From Alentia gelatinosa (lineage: Eukaryota; Annelida; Polychaeta; Phyllodocida; Polynoidae), in assembly GCA_950022655.1 (NCBI GenBank), contig OX465583.1:36793360-36857359 (forward strand): 64,000 nucleotides of DNA, given 5' to 3'. A program made the position numbers and the translations under genes. The stretch's first letter is position 1. Every line of letters begins with the position of its first letter. The notes below the pieces were generated by a model, which worked only from the letters and a program-made list of their open reading frames with translations, ran no database searches and had not been told where the DNA came from. This document shows, one piece after another, positions 24,196-44,065 of the stretch.

Positions 24196-27100
24196 CGGGT
24201 GTCTAGATGGTATTACTGGTAGTAAGCACACTACAGAATTACCTGTATCTATACCTGGAGCGTCGGTCTACACGCGGTCAGACCTAAGGTCAACACCGTA
24301 AAACGTGCTCATTCTATTGTGCTTTTTATAGATACGTAGTGTCCACAAGACCACATTGTGAAGCATTGTCTCCAGTATGTCGACAAGCATGACATGGACG
24401 TGCGCCTCGAGACAAATAATGTCTGTATCGTGGATAAAAATAGAGCCAGCCTGATATCATGATACTCACAGTTGGTTTGTAATACTGGTACCAAGACAGA
24501 GATTATGAGGGACGCATTAGCTTTGTGATATGATTTAATTATAATATGAAGATTGAAATCAATCAGTTTTGGAGATCAGTGGACAACATAAGAAAAGGTT
24601 TGATCAGGGACTCTTTGAATACACTGTCCATGGTTTGATATATCGCAAAACCGATATCACAGTAAATGTCAAAACATAACCAAATAGCAGAGTTCATGTG
24701 CATTAGTAGGAGGAAGAGTCATACAAAACAAATGCGACATCATTCATATAAATCTGTGCATGATTTACCTAATTCTGCAGTCTTGGTTATTGTCAATGAG
24801 CAATTCACTATTTCGATCAACACTCTTATATGCTAAATGGCTTGACAGACTGATTTTTTAGCGGAAGGGATCACAATTAGGAGACCTTTCAGATTTTCGG
24901 GCCAAGGCGCCATAATACCAGTATACTTTAGTGTGTAGGAATGGTTACCTTAATTTTCTCCACAAAACTCAGTTTCTGTAGAAGTGATAGATTAGCCTCT
25001 GTCCTTTAACATTTGCTATGACCAGCATAATTATGTCTGCCTTCCTTTTTGCACGGATGGCTGATTTAACCGTTACACTTTGGACATGTTTTACTGTTAA
25101 CCCTAGACTTGCATGTCTTGGCACAGATGTCTGGTGTGCGTACGTTTTTACACAGGTTAATATTGATTACCTGATTGAATAATTACCCCTGTCTGACAAT
25201 AGACTCGGGGAATTTACCGCCGTAGCACTATGCTGGTGTTTGAAGAGTGACACGTGATGGAGAGTGCGATTACCTGTACATCCGCCGCAAAGTAAATGAT
25301 GTTTTCCAAAGCATCCATTTAGAATTCTATATTCAAAAATGAATTCTGCTTTCCTACGAATCAGTATTTAAACCGTAACAACATATTGTCTGGTTTGATG
25401 TGGTATATCCTACCAAATATTACATTGATGCACATTGAAATAAATCCTGCTAGCCAAACGTAGACATGATAACGCTACTTGAGGTAAATAGTTGAACTGT
25501 GAAGACATATTCTAAATGATTTTGTAGTCGCAGATGAGCTTGTAATTGAAACAAAGTTAACTAAAAAGTGAAATCAGCCATTATGTACCATATCAGTTTC
25601 ATAGTGAGTGTTTTGCTGACACATGTCATATGTAAATTGTGTGATACATATATTTATGTAAAATTCGATGTACAATAGGATATGTCACGGGCGACCGTAT
25701 ACAAGTAGAGTCCCTTAAGGTGGCATCCTATTAGAGGGCAACTCCGGAACTCCCAATTGATTCAGAATTGAATCCTGCTTTCCATGTTTATATTATCCTG
25801 AGAACCCGACCACCCTGCAACCCATTAGCTTGCATCATAAGGTGCCCAGCTTAGCGATGTTCTACTACAGTATATGTAAACGTTACATATACAAGCATGC
25901 CTCTTCCTCATCGATGGGCATGTTTACCTCGGGTCTGGAGTTTACAAAGAGGAACTCAGGTAAAAAGTATGCACACTTAGTGATCCTAATCCCTCACTAG
26001 ATGGCACCCTGACGACAGGAAGCAGGCGGAGTCTTTGATCATAGTTACCGAGTTACGTCAGCGTGACCCCGCATCTGGGGGGAGGGGGTGCGTGACGTTC
26101 GCATACTTCACTCTCCAAGCAGAGGTCTGGTCTTGGGGCATCACCTACAGGTTCAGAGAATCTGTGGAGAGAGCACTCTGTGTTATACCCGTTGCTCGGA
26201 GCAGCTCTGTGGTAGGCTTAAGATGAGGCGTAGAAACCCAAATAGTGAACTAACTACCCAGGCAGGTGGGAAGTTATGCGGCGGCTGCCACTCTCGGGGC
26301 ATTTCTCTCAACTATGTTGAGTGTGAAGTACTCAACTAGTGACTGGGATTTACCTAGCACCTAGAGGTAGAATTCCAACATGGAATGTGCACCCACTAAA
26401 GCGGGTATTCCATTGAGACAGTGAGGTAGTCGAAAAGACAGCCTGCGTTCGTCCGCGACGACCACTCGATCTTGGCGACTGTGTCTGAGACACAGTGGAG
26501 CAGCATTTTATGAAGGCTGTGGCCCAACTAAACATCTAAAGTTTGAAATCTAAGAAATCCGCATTTGTTTGATCCCTGCAAACGGCGATCGAAGTACGTC
26601 AGTTGGCACTATTTTTCCTGGTTCCTGTTGGCTTGTACATTCAAACTATGTATAGCACATACCCAATTATGTTAGATTTTCGTTGGGTCAATTGAACTCT
26701 GGCTTTAGCGAAGTTTTCTCCAATTGACTGTTAAGAAATGTAAATCTCTACAAGAGTTAGCTGTAGGTGAGGGTGTGAGAAATACCCATTGTGTTATGGC
26801 TGGGGCCTCAGGAACCATAGCCATTCTGATGTTGAAGCTGCTTTGTATACAGACATGTATACAAGAGGCTAGCGTCAAAATACCACAGACCACCTGAGTG
26901 TGGGCACAAAGTGTAACACGGAGAGTAACCTCCGTGCAGTAAACACCAGGTAGATACCCACATGGCGACCCAGTTTACTGTCTACCTATTGTCTTTCTGA
27001 TTTAGGATGGTACCAAAATAGCACACCTGGTGAGTGTAAACAGAGGGTGTGTGGTATACAGGGGAAACTCTTCATCAGGTAACGGTACCCATGTGTAGGC

Positions 27101-27480
27101 CATCATACCGATTTTTTGTATCGTTAAATGTGTTGTCCAGAAGCCATATACCGACTTTTAAGCACTTTTTATTATAAATTGTTAAATGGAAATTGGAAGA
27201 TAAAGGGACACCGACCGATCTATGTACCGATTCTGAGTATTTTTTTGCACCACTGACTGACAAAATCGTCGCCAAGAAAGTGAACCCAGATTGATTGTGG
27301 CGTTGGTAAATCGGGTCGCTGCTCCAAAAATCGGTCGGGAGGCAAAGATTCGTCAAGTGGAAATTAAACAATTATGACCAGGGCCACCGGTCTCGTGAAT
27401 CACCACGAGTGGTTCCCAAAAATCCTTAGGATTTCTCTTGGCAAGTGGGAAATGTACTTTGATATATATGTATATATGCC
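24196..27480. other. Intergenic, no gene supported
   Basis: Frames are at most about 100 codons and none shows a domain. A near-perfect short palindrome, GTATATGTAAACGTTACATATAC, lies at about 25871-25893. The segment 26030-26530 is richer in GC, with overlapping short frames on both strands that I do not support. Confidence 0.35.
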
Positions 27481-27484
27481 ACCT

Positions 27485-27655
27485 CCACACTGCCCGTACA
27501 GTGTATTGACTGGTTTCCCACGTTAAAGGCTGAGAGACTATTCTGCGGTGGGAACGTTGGGCTCGAACCTGCCGGGCCTTTCTTTGATTGTGGTTTGGTG
27601 AGTGATGGCAGCTACCACGCCACCATGTAGCTTAGCTCTCACGTGGATTGTTGAT
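27485..27655 (-). mobile_element. SINE-like fragment with B-box, minus strand
   Basis: Read on the minus strand, TGGCGTGGTAGCT is followed about 45 bases later by GGTTCGAGCCC, an excellent match to the tRNA B-box consensus. The head is followed by an unrelated tail. This is the arrangement of a tRNA-derived SINE. No second copy of its tail was found in the window, so the family assignment is weak. Confidence 0.4.
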
Positions 27656-27659
27656 TATA

Positions 27660-28100
27660 GAATATTCATTAAGTTTAATTATCATATACAGGTGATTAAA
27701 CCAAGGGTGTAACCATTCATAACTGTGGCTATGGATCTTACATAACTATACACATTGAATTGTGATAAAGGGAATGGGAACCATTGAATCACACCCGGAT
27801 CTAAATCCATAAGTTTTGCATACTCGTCCGTGATACCCAGAGTAAAATCCATACATATGATATAGCCCTAGTTATGATATAGTGGGCCTCTTCAGTCACG
27901 ATTTGGACTCACATATTATTATGTTTCTATTTCTGAAGAAGATCACATACTGATTTATATAGCCTTGTCATGATTTCTAAACAACATAATAAAAATTAGT
28001 GCATGTGAATGTGTAATTGAGTTTAATATATGCACATTTGTGTGCCAAATATCGTGACATATTGTGACAAATATAATCTAGGTCCACATGTCTTTATTCT
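27660..28100. other. Flank of the LINE, no gene
   Basis: AT-rich sequence upstream of the retrotransposon. The true 5' end of the LINE could lie in or just after this stretch, because no target-site duplication could be fixed by eye. Confidence 0.3.
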
Positions 28101-31100
28101 GTCAACTCCTTAATAATGCAGACTTTATTCAATAACGCCACAGAAAAAGATACTACTCTGACCAATGCACGCGCAAATACTTCAAAAATAGTGATAATGT
28201 CAAAAATAACACATAATGTGAAGTCTCCTTTAGTGAACAGATTAACTAATATTGATGATCACAGTTTAGCATGGACACAAGGGGACACACTCAGAGGATT
28301 CTCTCAGTCAAGATTTGTAGTTATTGGTTTGACAATTATAAACCGTGAGTAACCCTCTACTTAGTCACCTTCATTGTTAACTGTCGTTATGAATTTGTGG
28401 ATTATATACTGTATATTTTTGTTCAAAGGTATATTATATGTGATCTATTTGTACTATTTTATAAGATGTATCTCAGTTTGGGGTTGCCCTCAAGACCACC
28501 TTTTAGTGGAGGTCACTAACATCTAGACCGTGGTCATCTGGTACGATGGGGTGGCTGGGAATGAGAGGGCAAGAGCAGTACTCTGACTACGAAATAGCCA
28601 TGTACCCGTCATATTATATATTCTTGTTTGTTACTATAGGAAGAAAACTAGTTACTTATGATCCTGACTGAAAGGTCAGAACTGGGAAAAGGACTACAAA
28701 TCATTCACCTAAATGCCCAAAGCATAGTGGGAAAATTTGACCTAGTCAAATATCATGTGTCAAACAGTGGTGCCGATGTTTTTACAATCTCTGAAACTTG
28801 GATTAAAGACTCTTTACCACCTGCACTATTTGACATACCTGGGTATCGCTTCATTAACAACATGAGGACATGGAGAAACGAGAAGGGGCAGGTCAAAGCT
28901 GGTGGCGGGGTGGGGGTCTATGTTGCAGACTCTCTGCTCCTGGATGATAAATGTGTGAAGGACCTAAACCAAAGTACTAATATTCTGGAGTGTGTCTGGA
29001 TCAAGCTCAATCTAAAGGAACAAAGGGACTTAGTTATTGGAACATATTATCGACCACCAGTTGGCAACTCTGAGGAATTTTTTGACCTAATGAATACACA
29101 TGTTGAGACTGTTAGGAACACTAATCCTAACTCAGATATTGCCATCCTAGGTGACTTTAACATAAATTACTTGGATAAGAGGGACCCAGACACCAAACGG
29201 TTAATCGAGCTTGAGAAAAATCTCGGACTTAACCAACTAATCGCTAATCCGACAAGATTTGAGAATTTGATAGACCTAGCTTTCACAGACGGGGCTTTTA
29301 TCAAGAGAGGAGCAGTTCTAGATATAAGTGTAGCTGATCATTCCGCGATAGCTATTTGTAAAAAGAAAGATAAAGAGAGATTTGTTCGAAAACAGTTCAC
29401 GGGTAGATCGTATAAGAGATACAACAAGGAAGTCTTTCAGGCAAAGTTATTAGCTCAAAATTGGGATAACTTTTTTGACATCACCAACCCTGAGGATCTA
29501 TGGAGTTTGTTATATACAAATATAAGGACAGCAATAGATGAACTATGCCCATTACGAAAACAACAGGTGAGATCCAAAGAAGTTCCCTGGATTACACATG
29601 AAATACTAGAGTCAATTCAAGACAAAGATAGAGCTTGGGGACAAGCCAAAAGAACCAACAATAAAGTGGACTGGGATAGGGCGAAAAGGCTTAGAAATGA
29701 GACTAAAAACAAGATTCGACTAGCGAAAAGAGACTTTATACAAGACAATCTCCATCATGACAACAAGAAATTCTGGGAACGTATGGCTTTACTTCTCCCA
29801 AATAAGCAAGACCATAAATTCTTACAGCTTGTCAATGAGGAATCAAATGTTCCTGTTCCCATCGGTGACACCGCCACTTATATTAACAAGTTTTTTACGT
29901 CAATAGGACCTAAGTTAGCTGAAAACTTCGGAGATAACTGGGAGGATACTGAACCCATTCTAAACTATCACATGGATGAAATGACCATTACAGAAAAAGA
30001 AGTTCTGGAAATCTGTGAAGGGATAAATACGAACAAATCCAGTGCCATTGAGTACATCTCAGCTACAGTGTTTAAAGACAGCATGGCTGTATTGATTAGA
30101 GAATTCACACACCTTTATAATTCCTCAATCACAGCGGGTATCTTCCCAGACTCCTGGAAAGAAGCCACTGTCATTCCTTTGCAGAAACCTGGTGACACAA
30201 CCAGAGTAAGTAACTTAAGACCTGTCTCTCTACTTCCGATTGTTGGTAAGCTGATGGAGAAACTGGTATACGCTAAATTAGTTAAATTTGTAAACGACAA
30301 CCAAATCCTATCAGAAAACCAAGGTGGCTTCCGTAAAAACAACTCAACTGTCTCTGTAGCCTCTGGGTTAACGGATGATATATTTACAAACATGAACAAC
30401 GGTAGGGGTACACTGGCACTCTTCTTGGACTTTTCCAAGGCCTTCGACACGGTCGATCACTCGATACTTATAGCCAAACTAGACAAGCTAGGCCTACATG
30501 CAACCACACTGAGTTGGATCAAAAGTTATTTAGATCATAGGTCCCAGTGCACACTAGCAAACGGAACCAAATCAGAGGTGGATTTTTTAAGATATGGCGT
30601 GCCCCAAGGATCCATCCTCGGTCCCCTTTTCTTCATTTTATACATTAACAGTATAGAGACAGGTCTAACAAATTGTAGAGTGAAACTCTATGCTGATGAT
30701 GCAGTAGTTTATTTACCCTTCACAGACGCCAGCAAAGCATTTGCTAAACTGCAGGTGGATTTTGACACAATCTGTAACTGGTGTGATAACAACAAACTCA
30801 CAATAAACACTAAGAAATCTAAAGTTATGCGATTTGGACTCCCGTCCCAACTCAAACTAAATATTGACTCCTCAATCCGTCTGAAGGATCAGGCGCTAGA
30901 AGAAGTTCACTCTTTTGACTATCTAGGTATTAAACTAGACCCGAAGCTAAGCTATAGAGCCCATATAAATAACATTATTAGTAATGCGTCACACAAGATC
31001 AACTTATTGAGTCATTTAAGGAAATACCTAACCACTGATCAAGCTATAATGATCTATAAGTCCAAAGTTTTGTCATATCTGGAATATGGAGATATATTAT

Positions 31101-32084
31101 ATTCAAACTCCAGCGATGCCTTAACAACGAAACTGCAACGATGTCAGAACAGAGCCCTCAAACTATGTCTTAACCTGCCTCCTAGAACCTCTACTAAACT
31201 AATTCACAGAAATTGCAAACTGAATCTGTTGCACGAAAGACGAGATACCCACCTGATTCTTTTAGCTTATGACAGACTCCAGAACAATAATTACACTCGT
31301 CCAGCTCAAAGGCAGACAAGACTCTATGATGGCCCTGTTCTTCTTACCGAACATCCCCGCAAAGCTGGGTACGAACGCTCTGTTATCTTTAAGTCTTCTA
31401 GTTTATGGAACAGTCAAACTGCAGAGCTGAGAAATACCCACTCTAAAGATGCGTTGCGCAGTAACCTGAAAGGAAGGCTCAGGTCTAGTAGACTGGGATA
31501 TATTGATCTATAGGGTCCCTGGAATTAACCGATGTTGGATACTTGAACTTGTTGGATTGGGACACACCAATCCAGGGTTTTTTAGGTTTAAGGCTGTAGC
31601 GGATGGTCCCCCGATTACCACCACAACGATCGCCCTAACTCGCCAATCATCTTGTCTTGTAACTACATTGTGTAGAGTAGTCACTTCCCTGCTAGATAAT
31701 CTGTTGAATTATACACTATACTGCCAGGTGTAGACAGCCTGTCAATATTACCTATTATTCTATGTTTTCAAGACTATTTCTTTACTACATGTCTTCCAAG
31801 TAACTGTTTATTTGATTTGAATACTGTAAATGAAGGACTTAATATGATCTGGGATACACCAATCATTTTTCGATTATTAATGAAACTTGTCTTCTTATCT
31901 CCCTCACCATTTTGTTGGTGCTATTTGGCCGACCATAACTGTCACGATGTCGGTGGAGAACGTTATATTTCTATAGATACTTGAGTCTGGAGCAACGTGG
32001 AAATAGGCTTATTTTAGCCTACCGTTTACCTCCAGCTAAAATAAAAAGCTTAAAAAAAAAAAAAAATAAAAAAAAAAAAAAAAA
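28100..32084 (+). mobile_element. Non-LTR retrotransposon (LINE), apparently near full length
   Basis: The element contains one long endonuclease-reverse transcriptase frame (28658-31513), a 3' untranslated region of about 540 bases and an A-tail at 32052-32084 interrupted by one T. Just before the tail there is a short inverted repeat, TTTTAGC...GCTAAAA, at about 32011-32043. The 5' boundary is uncertain. An out-of-frame 78-codon open stretch at 28116-28352 is not convincing as ORF1. The element lies in the same orientation as the kinase gene and about 2.1 kb upstream of its first visible exon. If the kinase N-lobe exons lie to the left, it sits inside one of that gene's introns. Confidence 0.85.
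28658..31513 (+). CDS. LINE endonuclease-reverse transcriptase polyprotein
   Basis: This 951-residue protein would nick the chromosomal target and copy element RNA there (target-primed reverse transcription). Residues about 12-235 form an apurinic-type endonuclease: Asn19 in the LNAQS motif, Glu46 in SETW, YYRPP at 130-134, GDFN at 165-168 and ADHS at 226-229. Residues about 500-760 form the reverse transcriptase: FLDFSKAFD at 589-597, GVPQGS at 647-652 and the catalytic YADD at 678-681, followed by FDYLG. A C-terminal part with Cys residues follows. All catalytic motifs are present and there is no internal stop or frameshift. ATG at 28658 is the first Met before the endonuclease. Layout and motifs suit the Jockey/CR1 side of the LINE tree, but the clade is not settled by eye. 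Confidence 0.95.
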   Translation: MILTERSELGKGLQIIHLNAQSIVGKFDLVKYHVSNSGADVFTISETWIKDSLPPALFDIPGYRFINNMRTWRNEKGQVKAGGGVGVYVADSLLLDDKCVKDLNQSTNILECVWIKLNLKEQRDLVIGTYYRPPVGNSEEFFDLMNTHVETVRNTNPNSDIAILGDFNINYLDKRDPDTKRLIELEKNLGLNQLIANPTRFENLIDLAFTDGAFIKRGAVLDISVADHSAIAICKKKDKERFVRKQFTGRSYKRYNKEVFQAKLLAQNWDNFFDITNPEDLWSLLYTNIRTAIDELCPLRKQQVRSKEVPWITHEILESIQDKDRAWGQAKRTNNKVDWDRAKRLRNETKNKIRLAKRDFIQDNLHHDNKKFWERMALLLPNKQDHKFLQLVNEESNVPVPIGDTATYINKFFTSIGPKLAENFGDNWEDTEPILNYHMDEMTITEKEVLEICEGINTNKSSAIEYISATVFKDSMAVLIREFTHLYNSSITAGIFPDSWKEATVIPLQKPGDTTRVSNLRPVSLLPIVGKLMEKLVYAKLVKFVNDNQILSENQGGFRKNNSTVSVASGLTDDIFTNMNNGRGTLALFLDFSKAFDTVDHSILIAKLDKLGLHATTLSWIKSYLDHRSQCTLANGTKSEVDFLRYGVPQGSILGPLFFILYINSIETGLTNCRVKLYADDAVVYLPFTDASKAFAKLQVDFDTICNWCDNNKLTINTKKSKVMRFGLPSQLKLNIDSSIRLKDQALEEVHSFDYLGIKLDPKLSYRAHINNIISNASHKINLLSHLRKYLTTDQAIMIYKSKVLSYLEYGDILYSNSSDALTTKLQRCQNRALKLCLNLPPRTSTKLIHRNCKLNLLHERRDTHLILLAYDRLQNNNYTRPAQRQTRLYDGPVLLTEHPRKAGYERSVIFKSSSLWNSQTAELRNTHSKDALRSNLKGRLRSSRLGYIDL

Positions 32085-33400
32085 GTTCCATTTCGTACCA
32101 AAGTTCGTATTTCCAGGGACGTTCTGGTTTTCTGATGGTGGTGGCCTTCCTAAGCAGCAGAGAATTCGCTGGTCATAGTTAAACTAAGTTATATCCTCAT
32201 AAACCTGCTTGAAACCAGCACATGCCATCAATATCGTCTGCTCCAACTCCAGAACGATTCCACTGGGAGGAGTCAGTGTGGGCGGGAAACAATGAAAACA
32301 CTGGGGTCGCTAGGGAAAGAGCGCAAGCATTGTGTTCAAATTGTCCTCTTATTCTATATCCTTTTGTGCGCCGTGACATATGTCCCACTCTGTCTGCCAA
32401 CCCAGGAAACGCCTCCACTACCACCATCCTTGTTTTGGCAGTGCGGGCATAGAACTGAGAAAGTAAAGTGTGGTACCGATACTTGGCAGCGACAATGAAA
32501 CATCGACATCGAGACTGGCTTGAGGGGCAAGTGATGTGGGTAGAGATCATGCCCTTGGCCGGAAAATAAGTTGGGAACTGTAGGCCACAAGTCCCTGTCT
32601 TTTGTTAGGGCTGGGTAGCATTGACTAGCTCAATAGTGTGTCTGTAAATAACGGGTCACGATTGTCGCAGACATTGAAAAGATACCGGCAGTGCAGAACT
32701 GAAAAAAGGTTCTAGAGGAAAAAAAGTAGAAGATGAACAAAAACCCACCACTTACAATAAGATATGAAAAAAACTACAGTGATGATTAGTTTTGACCCTT
32801 TTTTTAGTTATTGTTTTGATTAGATGTTTTCTTGGTGACTACGGTGATATTGAAAAGATCTTCGCGGAAAATTTCTGTTTTTACGACACGAAAGCAGTAG
32901 GTTATATTGAAATATAGTTAACAATGTCGTATATGTTGCAAATCTGCCTTGTTCAACGATGGATAGAAGACATATCTTGGAAAGACTTCTTTATCTAAGG
33001 TCAAATGAATACATGTAAGATTTAGTGGAACCAATAAGGATGAACACATGTGCCTGGAGATTATGATATAAAAGAAAAGTTAGATATACATTGTGGAAAC
33101 AATTGATCTGTATATATTCTCTAGCTATGGGAACTTAAATCAATATGTTTCTGAATATAGAGTATCTCGTACCCTGTAAGCAATGATGTCACCAATGCGC
33201 TCAGTGCGCTGGTTAGTTAGCTCTTTACCGCTTGATGGCGAGGATGGTAGATCATATCTCCGTTCCAATTCTATGTGTACACATGACTGGTTTGTCTTGT
33301 TAATTTTCCGACATACACATTCTGACCTGTGGCATTTGGGTTCTGCGATGAAATCAGTACATTTGTATTTACCTCGTTTTATTGAAGCATTTTATTTCTC
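32085..33400. other. No exon recognised between the LINE and the kinase exons
   Basis: A segment at 32220-32560 has overlapping open frames on both strands but no domain. The remainder is AT-rich. A kinase N-lobe exon (glycine loop, catalytic Lys, helix C Glu) was looked for here and not seen. Confidence 0.4.
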
Positions 33401-33405
33401 TTCCT

Positions 33406-33500
33406 GAGTGTGTCTGGAACTAGGCGTTCACTCACCTATCTGAGTAATCTCACACAGCCACTTGGTGTTATATTCTTTTGGAAATGCTCTATGTATAACA
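33406..33500 (+). pseudogene. Decayed copy A of the start of kinase exon 34187
   Basis: TGAGTGTGTCTGGA at about 33405-33418 repeats the intron-exon start at 34185-34197 (TAGTGTGTCTGGA). It is followed by a rearranged GCGTTCACTCACCTATCTGAG resembling the exon's CTGTTCACCTACCTCTCAGAG. Downstream, GCCACTTGGTGTTATATTCTTTTGG matches copy B at about 33627-33651. Gaps destroy the reading frame. It is a relic and not usable as an exon. Confidence 0.55.
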
Positions 33501-33569
33501 CAGCTGAATAGATGGCTGATGTATCGCGTCGTTTTTTATACACCTGATTTAAATGAAGTATATTGTTGT

Positions 33570-33668
33570 TTCTCAGCGAGTCTAGTGGTGAGCTATTCAC
33601 TTAACTGTCAGAGCGTGTCTGGTGGTGCCACCTAGTGTTAGATTGTTTTGGTATTCCTGTATACAATA
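33570..33668 (+). pseudogene. Decayed copy B of the start of kinase exon 34187
   Basis: The 36 bases at about 33579-33614 align without gaps to 34189-34224 of the real exon with 29 identities, counted by eye. They encode the same Ser-x-Gly-Glu-Leu-Phe-Thr motif, then a TAA stop replaces the Tyr codon. A splice-acceptor-like TTGTTTCTCAG precedes it. The following GGTGCCACCTAGTGTTAG is shared with copy A. It is the best preserved of the three relics. Confidence 0.7.
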
Positions 33669-34035
33669 TTTAGAACCATGGAGATGAAAGATTTATCGTT
33701 CTCCCGATGAAAAACGCCATAGGCTTAACATTGAGTGGCTGTGTATTTAATGGGGCGTGGCATGATTTTTTTATACTACTATTCATTCGATCTAAAATCG
33801 TAGAGACGGTCTAGGATGAATACTAGTTGACCACTGGAGAGAATTATTTTGGATTTAATAAACTCAGCCCGTACTGCTACTGTCTTCGCTCGACTACTGC
33901 CTTGCGAAGATCACTAACATGTGCACAAGCCACGTTGAATAAATTCAAATTGGCTAACCTAGGGCTGTTTCTATCAGGTATCACGTTATTTTGGTTTAAT
34001 TCGCTTGAATTTGCTTATTTTCTTCCTCGTTCAAC

Positions 34036-34128
34036 GCGTGTGTAGTGGCCTGCTATTCACGTATCAGAATGTGACGCGTACAGCAACCTTGTGTATGATT
34101 TATTTGGGCTCCTTGAAAAGAATATTGT
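34036..34128 (+). pseudogene. Decayed copy C of the start of kinase exon 34187
   Basis: GTGTGTAGTGGCCTGCTATTC, then ACGTATCAGAATGTGAC, resembles the exon start GTGTGTCTGGAGGCGAGCTG with a deletion of about four bases. It is followed by GCAACCTTGTGTATGATTTATTTGG, which aligns with the downstream segments of copies A and B. It lies only about 60 bases before the real acceptor. Confidence 0.5.
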
Positions 34129-34186
34129 AAATATCAGATCTTATTCTCTTAGTTAAAAAAACCTTTTTCGTTCTTTTTATTCATAG

Positions 34187-42394
<8,208 letters not shown>

Positions 42395-42515
42395 TTCAAG
42401 TGTTAACCCTGTGGTGGAGGGCGCCCTCTGTTCTCTCCTTGTAGACCCACCTCACCATCAGTCTGACAGACCACCGTCACCCATCTGCTAGCTACTAGAC
42501 CTATGTTCATCTAAA

Positions 42516-42521
42516 AATAAA
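42516..42521 (+). promoter_or_regulatory. Polyadenylation signal AATAAA
   Basis: The hexamer lies 122 bases after the kinase stop codon, in CTAAAAATAAACAAC. A second AATAAA is at 43097-43102 and could serve a longer 3' UTR. Confidence 0.6.
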
Positions 42522-43760
42522 CAACTGTATAGTTACACAGATCCAAATGGCCTCTGGTGTGAACAATCTAAACAACATCTAAAAAGAAAAGGATGTACTA
42601 TTGAGCACACAGTACCATGGATGCGTGCATTTAGCAGACGTACAGTTTGTATATGTTCTAGAGCTTTTGGAGCTTTGTCATAATAATTCAAAGAATTGAA
42701 GATTCTAAATTGCTTAAAAGAAATCATCTCTTGATTTTTTTATCGAATTCTTCCATTAGTATTTAGCCTTTTGTTATAAGCTACCTTTATTTTGTAACCA
42801 TTTATTTCTGTGTTGCTGTTTGATATGCTATCGCAACCGAAACTACAATTTCATCGCCAAAAGCAATGAGAGCTAAAATAGTTCCTGTACATAACACCAG
42901 AGGTCAATGCTGGTACCTCAACTCCAAGCGGAGCTTTAGCAAGCTATCTCCAGTAGTAGTTCTACTATTAGAGCCATTTACTAACATTTACTTATTGTAA
43001 CCGGTGATTTCTAACTGTCGATTTACAAGCTACCTCAAGTGTGATTCCTTGTGGCTTTCATTTTCCATTCTCCTACTGAATTCTTGTTGAGTGAATAATA
43101 AATGTTAAAGATTGACTGTGATGGGGTTAACAGACCCATTGGCAATAACATGTGAAAGGGTTTGATATATGGAGCCAAGATCTACCAACTGAAAAGGCAG
43201 AAACCCATTTACAAATCAGTTCTTCCCGAGACAACCATGGACAAAGGTTCAGTGCTTAAGGTTTGTGAAGTTTGAGGCCGTAATTTGGTTTGAGATCTCT
43301 TACTGAAGTGTACTATACCGTGATTTAGCACAGAGTAAATATGAAGATACTTTAAGGCGAGAAGCTTGGACGATATGCATTTCAAAGATTTGAGAATTTT
43401 TGCTTATTTTCTCGAAACAGTCCAAGCCTGAATGTATATCTCTAGAAGTGCTCTTTTGTGAACGGGTATGTCGTTTCCGTAGGTTCACTTTGGTTGCCTA
43501 TAATTATGATACTGGTGGTATTTTATGTATTTGAACGTCAACATTTTTCTATCAAGAGTTTGGTCTTTACTAAAGACCTCATGATCGTGATATATAATCA
43601 TATGTCAACAGCTACCAGAAGTGTGAATATAAAATCGGCATTGAATATTACCGAACGCGAGTATCATACGCATTGGTTCTATTACAGGGCATAGCTGTTG
43701 TGTTATAGCTAACAATCCTGCTTCCTGACGCCAAACAAAACACCAGGTGGCGGGTGCAGT
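42522..43760. other. 3' flank of the kinase gene, no further gene
   Basis: AT-rich sequence with short frames only. It may include the longer 3' UTR up to the second AATAAA near 43100. Confidence 0.4.
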
Positions 43761-43768
43761 TATCAATG

Positions 43769-44057
43769 CAGGGATGTCAGTTGGGGTCAGAAAAAAACAA
43801 GGAAATATTTCCCTGGCAATACAGGGTTAGACATCAGATCTATATTTACACCAAAAATACCTAAAATATAGAAGATACAAATAACATTATCACTGCGGAA
43901 CATGGGTCTGGAGGCAGGTTAATTGGGGAATTTATGAATTATGGTTGATTTGAGTATCTTTTAATTGTTATGTTCATTTTACACAAGAAAAAAGGATATC
44001 TTATTCCCAAAATGAAAACACGGAATTCCGCGGAAACAAGGAAAACTGACATCCCTG
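43769..44057. mobile_element. hAT-like MITE with probable 8-bp target duplication
   Basis: The ends are inverted repeats, CAGGGATGTCAGTT at 43769-43782 and AACTGACATCCCTG at 44044-44057. The flanking octamers TATCAATG (43761-43768) and TGACAATG (44058-44065) agree at six of eight positions, as expected for a decayed hAT target duplication. There is no transposase frame. A related end may be present at 22086. Confidence 0.85.
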
Positions 44058-44065
44058 TGACAATG

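Noticed and set aside
28116..28352. Possible ORF1 of the LINE
   Set aside because: Only 78 codons in a different frame, with no zinc knuckle, RRM or coiled coil visible. More likely a chance frame in the 5' region.
30115..30450. 111-codon minus-strand frame
   Set aside because: Shadow of the reverse transcriptase frame on the opposite strand.
32197..32590. Overlapping frames of 68-117 codons on both strands
   Set aside because: No domain and no splice pattern. A short GLADRVG-like similarity to the minus frame at 54.8 kb is too brief to mean homology.
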